DNA from: Stenopsyche tienmushanensis
Taxonomy: Eukaryota > Arthropoda > Insecta > Trichoptera > Stenopsychidae
Direction of reading: 5' to 3'
Assembly: GCA_008973525.1 (NCBI GenBank)
Contig: WACJ01000112.1
Coordinates: 682,001 to 746,000 of the forward strand
Length of the DNA: 64,000 nucleotides
The notes beneath the pieces were generated by a model, which ran no database searches, was not told the origin of the DNA, and saw nothing but the letters and a program-made list of their open reading frames with translations. The translations under genes and the position numbers were made by a program. This document shows, piece after piece, positions 37,801 through 45,241 of the stretch; position 1 is the stretch's first letter; every line of letters starts with the position of its first letter.

Positions 37801-40359
37801 GTGTTTGTTTGCCAAATATTTGGAGGTTTAATTTTCGGCAGCCAGAGACGTATCGTCTTTAATCACAACTAATTTCTTATTCAGATATTTTGAACCTCTT
37901 TAAAGGCATCATTCCGTTGTGGGCTTTGAGCAAAATCAAGGCCCGTATTTAAATTATGCTATTTTCGCGAATCTCCCTTCGCTCTTTTGACTAATTAAAA
38001 TGTGTCTAAACATTCTTTGTGCTCAAAGTTTTTTTTTCAATATCAGTATTCAATTATCTCGAGAGCAATTAGTAACTTTGGATTAAAGAAACTAATGAAA
38101 AATGTTAGTATTTTATAAACTCGATATGCTCAACTTATAGCCATTTTTAATAAGCTCTTGATATTAATGACGATGAAATTTGCGTATTAAGTTTTGAATG
38201 AGAAAAATCAACAGATCCTTGAAATTTTCACCTTTGTGCATATGGATTAAAAATAAGAAAGTCTAAATATATTATTATCATATACAGTGTGAGGTTACGG
38301 AGATGCTACTCACTAAAACCCCTCCTTATTCATTGCTGCCACCCGGCTACTAGCTAAGTATTGCGCGATGGTGACAGCGATTCTTCCCTTTCGAGGCATC
38401 TTGCATGTCCTTTGTTCACCAGGATGTCGCCTGTGTGTCTGTTAGGAGGATGCTGCTATTGTTCGTCGTCTTGTACGTTCAGCATCCTCCTTCTGCCGCA
38501 TAGCGCACGTCGTGTATTTGCACCACACATTCCATGTCCTAGCAGCCATTAACATTGAAGGTACCATGTTGCTTGGGGAGAGCGAGCTGATTCCCAGCTC
38601 CTCCCGTAGGATGTCCCTTTCGGTGCTCCGTGCTGGGCAGACAATTTCGTGTGTGCAGCATCGTCGTACTCCGCTCCGCAGTGGTGGCACTCTGCGTCGG
38701 TCTCGTTGCCAATTTTGTGTAGGTAGCTACCAAAACAGCCGTGCCCGATGAGGACCTGGGTCAAGTGGTAACACAGTTGACCGTGTTTTCTGGCTAACCA
38801 GATTTTCAGGTTCGATATTAGCTCGTACGTCCATCGGCCTTTAACGGAGTTGTCCCATCGGGACTGCCACGCCGCCATGGTGCTTTGCTTAGCGTTATTC
38901 TTGTCTTCACCTTTCTGTATTGCCTGTCTCTCGTAAGCGAGCAGGTCGATTGGGAGTATGGCAGTTAGTACCAGGACGACGTCTTCCGACACTGTGCGAT
39001 ATGCAGCAGCCACCCTGATTGCACTCCTTCTCTGGACTCTGGCCATGTTGAGCTTGGCCCTTTCAATTTGTAGTGTCTCGGCCCATATTGGCGCGCTGTA
39101 CAACAGTATCGAGTGCACTACCTCGCTGTAGAGTCACCTCCTGTTTGTTTTTGGGCCACCAATGTTGAGCATCAACCTGGCCAGGTTCTTCACGATGCTG
39201 GCCGCCTTCGCTACCGCCTTCTTTGTGTGGGTGACGAATCGGACCTTGTCATTAATCTCCACCCCCCAAAAACCGAATGAATCTTGAGTATTTAATCTCG
39301 CAATCCCCGATCGCCGGGGATGGGGACGCAAGCTTCCTGCTTCTTGTGAAAAAAAGGGCCTCCGTTTTTTGAACATCGAGCTCCAGACCAGCTCCTTTCA
39401 GCCACAAGAGTCCAGAATCTAAGCCACTTTAGCAGCACTTGGTCTTAACGTATAGTTTTTTCTTAAGCATTAAGCGTTTCTAAACTTATTGTTGGTAGTA
39501 TAATTTAAATTCTAAATAATACTTTTATTAAAGATTAAATTCCGGTTGTTATTTTAATAAAATTATTTATATTTATTTTGTGTTTTATTCCAGATGTTCG
39601 AATCAACGTAGGAGTCATGAAAAGATCAAAATTTCCGTTTCTTATCCTTCAACTGAGCAAATTTGCTCAGCGGGGAGTCCTGGGAGTCCTCCAGCGCTCT
39701 ACGCCGTCCATTATTGCTCTCCAGGAGGTCAAGAATTGACATCTTCGACTCTGTACAGAGGTAGAGACAACCACCTGAGAGTTACTGGACAACGATTATC
39801 AGGTTCTCGTCATTCGAGACGCTCTTCCAGCTGTGATTCGAGTTCTGTGACTGCCGAGAGAGACATGAGTCCATCGCCATCTTCTGCGCTTTATGAAGAT
39901 CCAAACAAGCCAAAAGCACAGCGAAAAATGGGAAAGAGAAACATAAAAGCTCAAGTGAAGAGATTCCGCATGGAGACCAAAGCTGCAAAGACATTAGGAA
40001 TAATAGTCGGGGGCTTCATAGTTTGCTGGCTGCCCTTCTTCACAATGTATCTAATAAGAGCTTTCTGTGAAAAATGTATTCATCCCTTAGTATTTTCAAT
40101 CCTATTTTGGCTAGGATATTGTAATTCCGCCATTAATCCATTGATCTATGCTCTTTTTTCTAAAGACTTTAGATTCGCTTTTAAGAGAATTATTTGCCGG
40201 TGTCTGTGCAATAGGATGACATCGGCTGGACCGTCGAGAAGAGGATCTGATGGTTCTCAGATGCGGGCTTGCAGAAGTCCTAGTTACAATCGGCAAGCCC
40301 ACCACAATTCTTTGGGAGAGGATTCCGATCCCGCCGTGGAAGGATCAGACTCGAGGTGA
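10634..40359 (+). CDS. Oamb: Alpha-adrenergic-like octopamine receptor (3' portion, three exons)
   Basis: Class A GPCR for octopamine, coupling at the plasma membrane to calcium and cAMP signalling in insects (family knowledge). Coding exons: 10634-10865, 34434-34605, 39595-40359. Joined in frame they give the end of extracellular loop 2 (PSCPWTCELTND), TM5 (YVVYSALGSFYIPMFVMLFF), an IL3 start WRIYKAAVRTTKAINQGF, a conserved NRLTLRIHRGRG block, the pre-TM6 segment KRNIKAQVKRFRMETKAAKT, TM6 with CWLPFF, and TM7 with NPLIY (40135-40149). A cysteine cluster CRCLC follows, a likely palmitoylation site. These blocks match Drosophila OAMB and bee OA1 rather than beta-octopamine or tyramine receptors. 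TM1-TM4 exons are off-window. The annotated stop is TGA at 40357-40359, but the frame stays open beyond it. Introns are 23,568 and 4,989 bp. Confidence 0.93.
16915..17400 (+). pseudogene. Internally deleted mariner, TIR GTCCC(A/G)TAAGT family
   Basis: The left end GTTGTCCCGTAAGTGTCTTT resembles the terminal repeats of the element at 61101-61660. Immediately inside, the sequence translates as NTDLIIAMVEENPRYSVR and then a helix-turn-helix segment with SVHNHLTKLGYINRSDVW. Degraded blocks around the first catalytic aspartate (CHWR/TGDKSWIL-like, about 17160) and WDWKEVVYYKLLQQGE-like sequence follow. Several stops and a deletion remove the region from the second aspartate on, and no right terminus was seen. 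It is a dead non-autonomous copy, in the opposite orientation to its relative at 61101. Confidence 0.75.
19969..20434. mobile_element. TTAA-flanked MITE, family CCCTTTGCACTCGAG, copy 1
   Basis: Flanked by TTAA at 19965-19968 and 20435-20438. The termini are CCCTTTGCACTCGAG on the left and CTCGAGTGCAGTG on the right, an imperfect inverted repeat. TTAA targeting and a terminal CCC(T) are the signature of piggyBac-type transposition. There is no transposase frame in its 466 bp, so it is non-autonomous. Copy 2 lies at 55340-55800 in the opposite orientation. Confidence 0.75.
20741..20851. mobile_element. hAT-type MITE, 111 bp, with intact 8-bp target duplication
   Basis: GTGATAAG occurs directly before (20733-20740) and directly after (20852-20859) the element. 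Its ends are TAGGGAATCC and GGATTCTCTA, imperfect inverted repeats. An 8-bp duplication plus short TIRs fits hAT superfamily transposition. The interior is full of CCCGGGATT / AATCCCG-like inverted motifs and could fold on itself. There is no coding capacity. Confidence 0.75.
22885..22950. repeat. Short dispersed repeat shared with 55244-55307
   Basis: A block of about 65 bp (core CCTGACACTTAGGACATAGGG, ending GTGTGAAACGTA) recurs at 55244-55307 with a few substitutions. No termini or coding content were recognised. At 55244 it is fused directly to a TTAA-type element. Confidence 0.6.
25950..27427. repeat. 66-bp minisatellite array, about 22.4 copies
   Basis: Unit starts fall every 66 bp exactly (25950, 26016, 26082 ... 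27402), each beginning TGGATTTCTTTCGGGAAATG or a close variant. The units differ at a few diagnostic sites: GGTCAG, GGGTCAC or GATCAC after the ATG; CATGGACGT or CATTGACGT; ATGGAAAA or ATGAAAAA. The variant order repeats: units 1-3, 5-7 and 15-17 have the same series, which shows block duplications on top of the unit. Because 66 is 22 codons, long frames stay open on both strands (500 codons on minus, up to 195 on plus), which is a by-product of the period. The array lies inside the Oamb intron. Confidence 0.95.
27431..27486. repeat. Perfect 24-bp inverted repeat at the array end
   Basis: Arms 27431-27454 and 27463-27486 are exactly complementary with an 8-nt spacer. The right arm is the ordinary unit segment GGACGTAAAA...GGAAAATAA and the left arm is the same segment inverted, so the last partial unit was joined to a flipped copy. 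The array ends here and GC-rich unique sequence (CGCGCCGCGTCGGG) begins. Confidence 0.9.
28091..28805. mobile_element. Complete TTAA-flanked element, family GGGACG, 715 bp
   Basis: TTAA occurs at 28087-28090 and 28806-28809. The left end GGGACGTTTCTACCATGTTGG and the right end CCAACAAGGTAGAAACGTCCC form an inverted repeat of about 21 bp with a one-base difference. There is no transposase frame, so it is a non-autonomous TTAA element (piggyBac-like by target preference). A truncated relative is at 6575-6925. Confidence 0.8.
31771..33002 (+). mobile_element. Full-length mariner with frameshifted transposase
   Basis: About 1.23 kb, flanked by TA on both sides. The ends are AAGCGGAAAGAAATGTC plus a T-run and GTTG on the left, and its complement with an extra base on the right, so the TIRs span about 30 bp. 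The transposase starts with ATG at 31928 (MSKPKIDETHLRSCLLFLFD). It shifts frame near 32045, continues with RWFKKFKSGDRDL and HELSSTALEQRISICSSLL, then TEDEKWVLY (first Asp), LQHDNARPHAA (second Asp, about 32630) and LSDYRLF (third Asp, about 32740). The last two aspartates have 34 residues between them, the mariner DD34D spacing. The C-terminus ends LIE at 32931. Frameshifts make it non-autonomous now. Confidence 0.88.
34434..34605 (+). CDS. Oamb: Oamb exon B: third cytoplasmic loop
   Basis: The acceptor TTTCAG ends at 34433. The exon completes Ser from exon A and encodes KGVGNRFDDNRLTLRIHRGR, a poly-Gly run, and a Ser/Thr-rich stretch (STGSAQSTTTSLGSASPER), a likely target for kinases. It ends in CAC AG|GTTCAA, so Arg is completed by the first base of exon C. 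The donor lacks the usual GTAAG/GTGAG and is weak. If the intron is retained, translation runs about 30 codons to a stop at 34694-34696. Confidence 0.9.
35475..35840 (-). mobile_element. Internally deleted mariner (N-terminus joined to C-terminus)
   Basis: On the minus strand it reads MSDTQPSEEHIRHLMLFHF, then NATQTSKKICGVYGK, the usual N-terminal helix-turn-helix start of mariner transposase. This runs directly into REIENLPERWKRAVNNNGNY, the transposase C-terminus, so the whole catalytic core is missing. The left end reads GAGACCCATAAGTAATCAAT, and a CAATTATTTC motif in both ends supports diverged terminal repeats. This is the classic form of a non-autonomous mariner derivative. Confidence 0.8.
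36420..36650 (-). pseudogene. Mariner 3'-end fragment
   Basis: Minus-strand translation across stops gives a mariner C-terminal signature, EEVIHTIKKLSSSKPAKFYK, followed by a KWEKVFTNY-like block. The end sequence TTAGGTCGAGTCATAAATAA at 36420 looks like a mariner terminal repeat. It is a different lineage from the copy at 35475, judging by the terminal sequence. Confidence 0.65.
36890..37060 (+). pseudogene. Non-LTR retrotransposon reverse-transcriptase fragment
   Basis: The plus frame encodes GTRETLLAVNVLLQKCRDQR followed by KEVFACFIDMTK. This fits the LINE reverse-transcriptase block G-TREA-L---N-L---C-D--- ... V(F/Y)-CFID--KAF (motif 3/A region). The first catalytic Asp (FID) is present, and downstream KAFD has decayed. 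The reading frame around it (36717-37169) is open by chance on both sides and has no further RT motifs, so this is a dead 5'- and 3'-truncated piece. Confidence 0.7.
38360..39430 (-). pseudogene. R1-like LINE, 3' part of ORF2
   Basis: The minus strand carries, over several frames, an RT C-terminal region (FGFWGVEINDKVRFVTHTKK then VAKAASIVKNLARLMLNIGG), then LLYSAPIWAETLQ, RVAAAYRTVSEDVVLVLTAI and LPIDLLAYERQA. These are hallmarks of R1/TRAS-clade elements. It ends in a CCHC zinc-knuckle-like ECHHCGAEYDDAAHT...C, continued by ERDILREELG. At least three frameshifts are needed to join the segments. GC content is much higher than the surroundings, indicating a younger insertion. Its 5' end lies about 165 bp from Oamb exon C, in antisense orientation. 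Confidence 0.85.
39595..40359 (+). CDS. Oamb: Oamb exon C: end of IL3, TM6, TM7, C-tail
   Basis: The acceptor ATTCCAG ends at 39594. The exon begins by completing Arg (AG|A) and continues CSNQRRSHEKIKISVSYPST, a conserved IL3 block of this receptor type. After a Ser-rich linker come KKM/RKMGKRNIKAQVKRF, TM6 with CWLPFF (40024-40041), a short extracellular loop with two cysteines (FCEKC), TM7 and NPLIY, then FSKDFRFAFKRIICRCLC. The tail ends EDSDPAVEGSDSR before TGA. The third loop is relatively short compared with Drosophila. Confidence 0.94.
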   Translation, partial: CSNQRRSHEKIKISVSYPSTEQICSAGSPGSPPALYAVHYCSPGGQELTSSTLYRGRDNHLRVTGQRLSGSRHSRRSSSCDSSSVTAERDMSPSPSSALYEDPNKPKAQRKMGKRNIKAQVKRFRMETKAAKTLGIIVGGFIVCWLPFFTMYLIRAFCEKCIHPLVFSILFWLGYCNSAINPLIYALFSKDFRFAFKRIICRCLCNRMTSAGPSRRGSDGSQMRACRSPSYNRQAHHNSLGEDSDPAVEGSDSR

Positions 40360-40863
40360 CGCAGGGAGACGTCATTTCGTGGTGAAAAAAGAAATGGCAG
40401 AATAGCCAATGGATCGTTCAAATGGAACGAAAGCATCGATGGCGAGTCAGCCGCTCAGTGTTTGAAAGATAAGAAGCAACAGTACAATCAAGCAGTACAT
40501 AGATATGGAGATCTGTTGAAAGAACTGGAACAACTGCGAGAGAACAATTGCGAAGACAGCGATCAAGATCTCGCTTTTTCAGCTCAATTTTTGTCGCCGG
40601 CTGAGCTGAAGACGCACAAAAGACTATGCAATAGAATCCTCAAGAAGTTATCCATCGAGCTGGACGTTTTACAATCTGAAGACTTGGAGTTTTTGAGATC
40701 TGCGCAGACGTCTGAGTGTTCCATCGACCTAAAGGGCGAAAGTGCTAAGTATCGAAATTCCTCTGGGAAGCGATCGAGAAAAGAACGCGATTCCAATTTG
40801 AAAACTACGACATTTGACGAAAATAAACTTAAATATATATCAAAAGCATCGAGTAGATGCTAA
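40360..40863 (+). CDS. In-frame ORF after the Oamb stop: candidate readthrough C-terminal extension
   Basis: Directly after TGA (followed by C) the same frame stays open for 167 codons to TAA at 40861-40863. The peptide begins RRETSFRGEKRNGRIANGSF and is hydrophilic and charged. It has two segments likely to be helical (QYNQAVHRYGDLLKELEQL and SPAELKTHKRLCNRILKKLS) and ends in a Lys/Ser-rich stretch with a terminal Cys. I recognise no domain, signal peptide or membrane segment. GC content stays exon-like and collapses right after 40863. No methionine with a good context precedes it, so independent translation is less likely than readthrough, editing of UGA to UGG, or a nonsense variant in a longer gene. 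That the ORF exists is seen directly; that it is translated is inferred. Confidence 0.45.
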   Translation, partial: RRETSFRGEKRNGRIANGSFKWNESIDGESAAQCLKDKKQQYNQAVHRYGDLLKELEQLRENNCEDSDQDLAFSAQFLSPAELKTHKRLCNRILKKLSIELDVLQSEDLEFLRSAQTSECSIDLKGESAKYRNSSGKRSRKERDSNLKTTTFDENKLKYISKASSRC

Positions 40864-41294
40864 GAACATTTTTAATTTTTCAAAAAAAAAAAAAACATTA
40901 ATAATAACCAAACAAAGCGAAACTATTGCAGAATGATCCAAAGATCGCTAATTATATAAACAAAATATGTATTACTTTTGCTTCCATTATCAATGTAAGT
41001 TCCTTAAATAATAAAATATATATTTATAACAAACAAAAAAAATATATTTATCCAGATTGAGAGCATTTATTGCTTGAGTATGAAATGTTCGAGAATCTTT
41101 AAATTCTCAAGTTTAGCTCGATAAATCAATGAGCTTATGCCAATTGCCTATTCCTATTCTTACATACAGTGTTGTTCAAAATGTTTTCGTTCTTGACATT
41201 TTTTAATTGAATGTTAATCGATATATATTAAAATGTGTATAGACATATGTGCACCGTTGTAAATGTAAATTGTTGTTTAAATGATAGTTATGTA

Positions 41295-41300
41295 AATAAA
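41295..41300 (+). terminator. Polyadenylation signal AATAAA, candidate for Oamb
   Basis: AATAAA lies 432 nt after the second in-frame stop, in a very AT-rich 3' region, with T/GT-rich sequence (TTTTTCGTGTTC) just downstream as expected for a cleavage/polyadenylation site. Alternatives are 41010-41015 and 41353-41358; the sequence alone does not decide between them. Confidence 0.4.
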
Positions 41301-41439
41301 GATAATAATATTTTTCGTGTTCAATATTGTATATTGTAAAGTTAAACATAGAAATAAATTTGAAAGCTTAAACTATACTCATACACCTATTTGTTGGACT
41401 TCCTTTAATTCCTTCCCATATTAAATACTCGATTTCTGT

Positions 41440-41815
41440 ATCTAAACATATGAAGCGCAGACCGCAGATTAATCAAGGTGCCTCACGAGCTATATCAGAC
41501 AAATAAACAGCGGCTATTTCTTGAGTGCATCGTAACTGGTGATGAATGATGGATACCATGTGCTGAAAGAAAAAGACGGTGGACAGACAAAAGGGATATT
41601 CATTTAGAACAAAAGGATAATTTAAAAATCAAAAATAGTATGCATTTTGTCATTAAATAGCTTGGAAATATAAGACTAACCAAATCAAGTGTTACCAATT
41701 TAAAATGCCAATTATATAGCGGGTTTCAATGCAAATTATGAGAATCTGCAATCAAATACTTTATATGTGTACGATAATAATGCGTATTTGCACATCTTAT
41801 AACTTTAAATTTAAA
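41440..41815 (+). pseudogene. Mariner transposase remnant
   Basis: The plus strand reads KVPHELYQTNKQRLFLECIV followed by TGDE-WIPCAERKR, i.e. the linker and the first catalytic aspartate block (TGDE) of a mariner transposase. Downstream only weak traces of the second block (YDNNAYLHIL-like, about 41770) remain. No terminal repeats are visible. Confidence 0.7.
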
Positions 41816-41830
41816 TGATTTGTTCATTAA

Positions 41831-42065
41831 CTCTTTGCGGTCCTATATCGAGTCTGGCTCGACATTTGGTTTCTACATTTTTTTCCCCACTCAGATTTAA
41901 AATCATGTGATTTTATTTTGCGTATCGTGTTTAGGACAGTATGTGTAAAGGAATATTGGCTTTTTATGATCCTTCATAGTGTTTCGTTGTTGCCCGGATA
42001 AAATCCTAAAACACAGGCAGTGACTCTTAACGCGCGCTTTCGTGAACATCTCCGATCATACTTAC
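41831..42065. mobile_element. TTAA-type element end, family CTCTTTGCGGTCC, copy 1
   Basis: It starts at TTAA (41827-41830) with CTCTTTGCGGTCCTATATCG followed by a short palindrome AGTCTGGCTCGACA. About 235 bp match 55016-55247 closely, including TTTAGGACAGTAT, CCTTCATAGTGTTTC and CTCTTAACGCGCGCTTT. The far end was not found in either copy. TTAA plus a terminal C(T/C)CTTTG sequence suggests a piggyBac-like element. Confidence 0.65.
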
Positions 42066-43308
42066 GATATCTTTACGCAAATGGATGTTTTGGAACAAAA
42101 ATACTAATAGAGAGAGTATTTCGTTAGTTAATTTAACGCAGATCATGACCTAAATAGGTCCTTGATCTTCCTTATAGTCAAGCATAGCTGCTAAGCAAGC
42201 CTGCCAGTTTACTTCTGAAGGAGTAGATTTTGCAAAGGAGTGGTGATATTTCGGCTAATGACGCCACTCCAGAACAGTCAAGGGGGAATAACAAAATTGG
42301 TCAACGATAAGAATGATGCAAGTATCTTAATTATCAAAACAAACGCCTGCTCTCAAGACAACATGAACGAAAGTCGTCTTCTCCGTCGTCAAGTCGTCTT
42401 CATCTTTGTTGAAAGAATTTAATAGCTTATCCGACGTTAGCGATCTCAATTAATTACATCTCAATTTTATATCGGTTAAAAGATTCTTTAGAATACGGTT
42501 TTTGTTGAATGGCATGTATGAACATTTATGAGTTTCTATAAAAAAAAAATATATATATATATTAAGAATGCTTAGACGTGTAGGGGTAGATCTATAAAAA
42601 AGTAACTCATAAAGATGTTTTCGTCAATGTGTCTAAGTTTAAATATAAAGTCTTAAAATGTTGGAATAGTTTCGGGTCCACCTAACATTTATGCTCCATA
42701 TAGAGAATTTATATTAAGAATCGTTTTTTTTTTCGCTTAAAAGTTTGCAAATATAGCTTATAAATAGTGCAATAGATACGATTTAACCAAAATATAGACA
42801 GTTTTATTATCACAATGGAACGAAATTTGCAACACTTGGTCTGGTGTCTCTAATAAATTTTATTTTATTTATTTAAAAATTTGCACCGACAAGTTTGCAA
42901 TCAAAAGGCTTTTTATTTGCGAGGAGATTACATAGATATGTGAAAGTTAAACAAATTAAAATGAAATGATTTTATAGAATGGCTGTTACTTCGATGGGTT
43001 AAAAACTGGATGCATTATTGAGTTTTAACTTCATTAACAACCATGAATAGCTCATGCATTTGGGTACATAGATAATCTAATTATGAACTCGAGACTGCAG
43101 TATTATCCATTTAGCATTAATTATTCAACTGCATAGTATGTTTATTTTCAATTTTCACTATGATACATTTTTAAATGAATATACATAATATAACAAATAT
43201 ATTGAACAATTAAATTTTATCACATATTATTCTACTTTTATAGGATTCTGTTGTGTGTTTGAGTTAAAATATATTTTTATTCTTCATGTTGCTTTTATTC
43301 TCATTGCC

Positions 43309-44010
43309 AGGGGTTCTTAAGCTTGTATGGTTCGAGAACCCCCTCTTGAACAACAGATTTTTTGCAGCCCCCATTCCGACCCTAGACATTTAACGTCGAT
43401 CTTGAGACTTAATTTCTTGCTCAATAATCTCATAGGCACTACCTTATAATAAATATTAGTAAAAATGTACTGCTTGTTATTTTGATAAATGATCTTGCCA
43501 ATTTATAGAGATGAACATTTTTATTAGGTTATAGAATAAATTTTATAAAAATAATTTTTAAAATACGAATCATTTCATTTTTATGAGATAGAAAAATGCA
43601 GCAATGAATTGAAAACCATTTTCCATATATTCGGATATAATAAAGACATTTTTTTATTATTTTACAATAGGTTTTCATATCCACTATTATCAAAACAATT
43701 TTTTTCTTTCTTCGTCATATCTAGTTTTTAATCATTTTTATTGGAACATTGTATGAGCCTCCTCAATATTTACGTTAAAAGATCTTTTGATTCATTCATT
43801 CATACCTTCAAGTTTAAAATATCTTCAAATATGTTTTCCATATCTAATTTAACTTCATTAAAGTGACAACTAAATATTTCAACCTCCTCCGGAGTTACAT
43901 CATCTTTCATAGATTTAACAACAAGACAAAACCCCTATCGTCTACCATGAAAGATCGAACGTCCACTAGTGGACGGTAGGGACTAATTTGACTACCACTG
44001 CTTTATAAGT
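43309..44010. repeat. Degenerate hAT-like region
   Basis: CAGGGGTTCTTAAGC followed by GGTTCGAGAACCCCCTC at 43310-43355 is typical of the ends of Tip100/Zaphod-type hAT elements. On the right, GGACGGTAGGGACT and CTACCACTG resemble hAT termini, but no matching target duplication was found, so the two ends may belong to different elements. No transposase domain was recognised between them. Confidence 0.35.
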
Positions 44011-44954
44011 TGGTTGATTATATATTAAATTTCATATTATGCTTAAGAAAATCTGATAGATTTTGCTAGAGAAGGCCCCTGAGTTTATATAATATTTATC
44101 TTTAGAAGTTATCCTTGATGCAGTTATGTTTCCTTTATGAAATCAAAATATCCTAATAGTCCCAATTCTTCTATTTATAACCCCTAAGCGTTACGCCTTA
44201 AAATAGAGAGCAATTTCCTCTTATTTCAATGTGTTATAATTTGTATTGGAATGTCGGACTACAGAGGGTGCCGGATCAAACTGGAGCCCGGTTACCGCGG
44301 GCTTACTGTACATTAAACACTAAATAAAATAAAATAAATGTAAATATACTTGAGGTTTTATGTATGTTAGTAGATAAATAATTTTAATAAAAAACATTTT
44401 GACAAATGAAAATAAAAACAAAATTATGGAGCAATGTCTCCCCTCATATGATTAAAATAAATTGTATTATTTTATAAAAACGTCTTAAAATTACTCAAAT
44501 TATTCTCCATAAAATTATTTAAATTAATACAATGCGTTAAAAATAAATGTAATTAAATTACTTTTGATTTAATATATTTAAAGCATTTTTATAAATGAGA
44601 GACGTAATTAATGTAGAATCCCAAGAAACGAATTTTAAAATTTAATATAACTATATATTTACATAAATTCGTTAGCATTTGTATACGAATATAATATTTA
44701 ATTTTTTTCGACATATGTATATATTTTTAAATATAAGTTTGCAATATTTCACATTATATTTGTTTTGTGCATTTTTATTTATAACTAAAGTGCTTATTAA
44801 GTGATTTTTATCGTGCGAAATACGAAAAAAAGAGAAAGTCGTATGTCGTTTTGTCGTCGTAAGTTTGACAGATGGTGTGAAGTATATGGTCGCAAGAATG
44901 TTTTTTAAGGGCGTAATGTGATCAGCGCGGAGTTGTTGTGTTGTGCCCAGCACG

Positions 44955-45241
44955 ATGGCGACGTATGACAACCGGCATTGGCTCCTGTCGCATGTGCGCA
45001 ACTCCTTCATCTCCACAGATGACACTGGGATGTGCGAGCTGGTGATGCTGGGCGAAGATCTTCCGCGGCTTCTCCGCCAAGCTCGTCGTCGACGAAGCGA
45101 CAGTGACTCTGACTGCGAGCCCGAACGTGTCACTGACTTTGATTGCTATCCGGAGATGGACCTCAGCGATGATGACGACCATCTGGACCCTCTAGCCGAA
45201 AGCTATGACCTTCAGCACGATATGGACTTTGGTATACACAG
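44955..45241 (+). CDS. Sin1: Sin1 exon 1
   Basis: Encodes residues 1-95 plus two bases of Arg96. After the conserved N-terminal helix region (HWLLSHVRNSFISTDDTGMC) comes an arginine run followed by SDSDSDCEPER and an acidic MDLSDDDDHLDP stretch. Donor AG|GTATAC. GC content is high and the 100 bp upstream are also GC-richer than the surroundings, with no TATA box, which fits a housekeeping promoter. Confidence 0.93.

Larger units (their letters stand above)
34606..39594 (+). other. Oamb intron of about 5 kb, rich in transposon fragments
   Basis: It contains two mariner derivatives (35475-35840 and 36420-36650, both reading on minus), a LINE reverse-transcriptase fragment (36890-37060, plus) and an R1-like LINE 3' end (38360-39430, minus). 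Unique sequence of higher GC lies at about 37550-38010. The last intron segment before exon C is T-rich and ends TTCCAG. Confidence 0.75.
40864..44954. other. Oamb 3' UTR and intergenic region to Sin1
   Basis: An A-run at 40884-40897 is followed by very AT-rich sequence with polyadenylation signals AATAAA at 41010-41015, 41295-41300 and 41353-41358. Further on lie a mariner relic (41440-41815), a TTAA-type element end (41831-42065), hAT-like termini (43309-44010) and a short palindrome (43960-43975). An unclassified GC-rich stretch occurs at 44250-44320. I see no gene between Oamb and Sin1. Confidence 0.7.

Noticed and set aside
39782..40305. Minus-strand frames opposite Oamb exon C
   Set aside because: Shadows of the GPCR coding strand, whose TM6/TM7 motifs are unambiguous.
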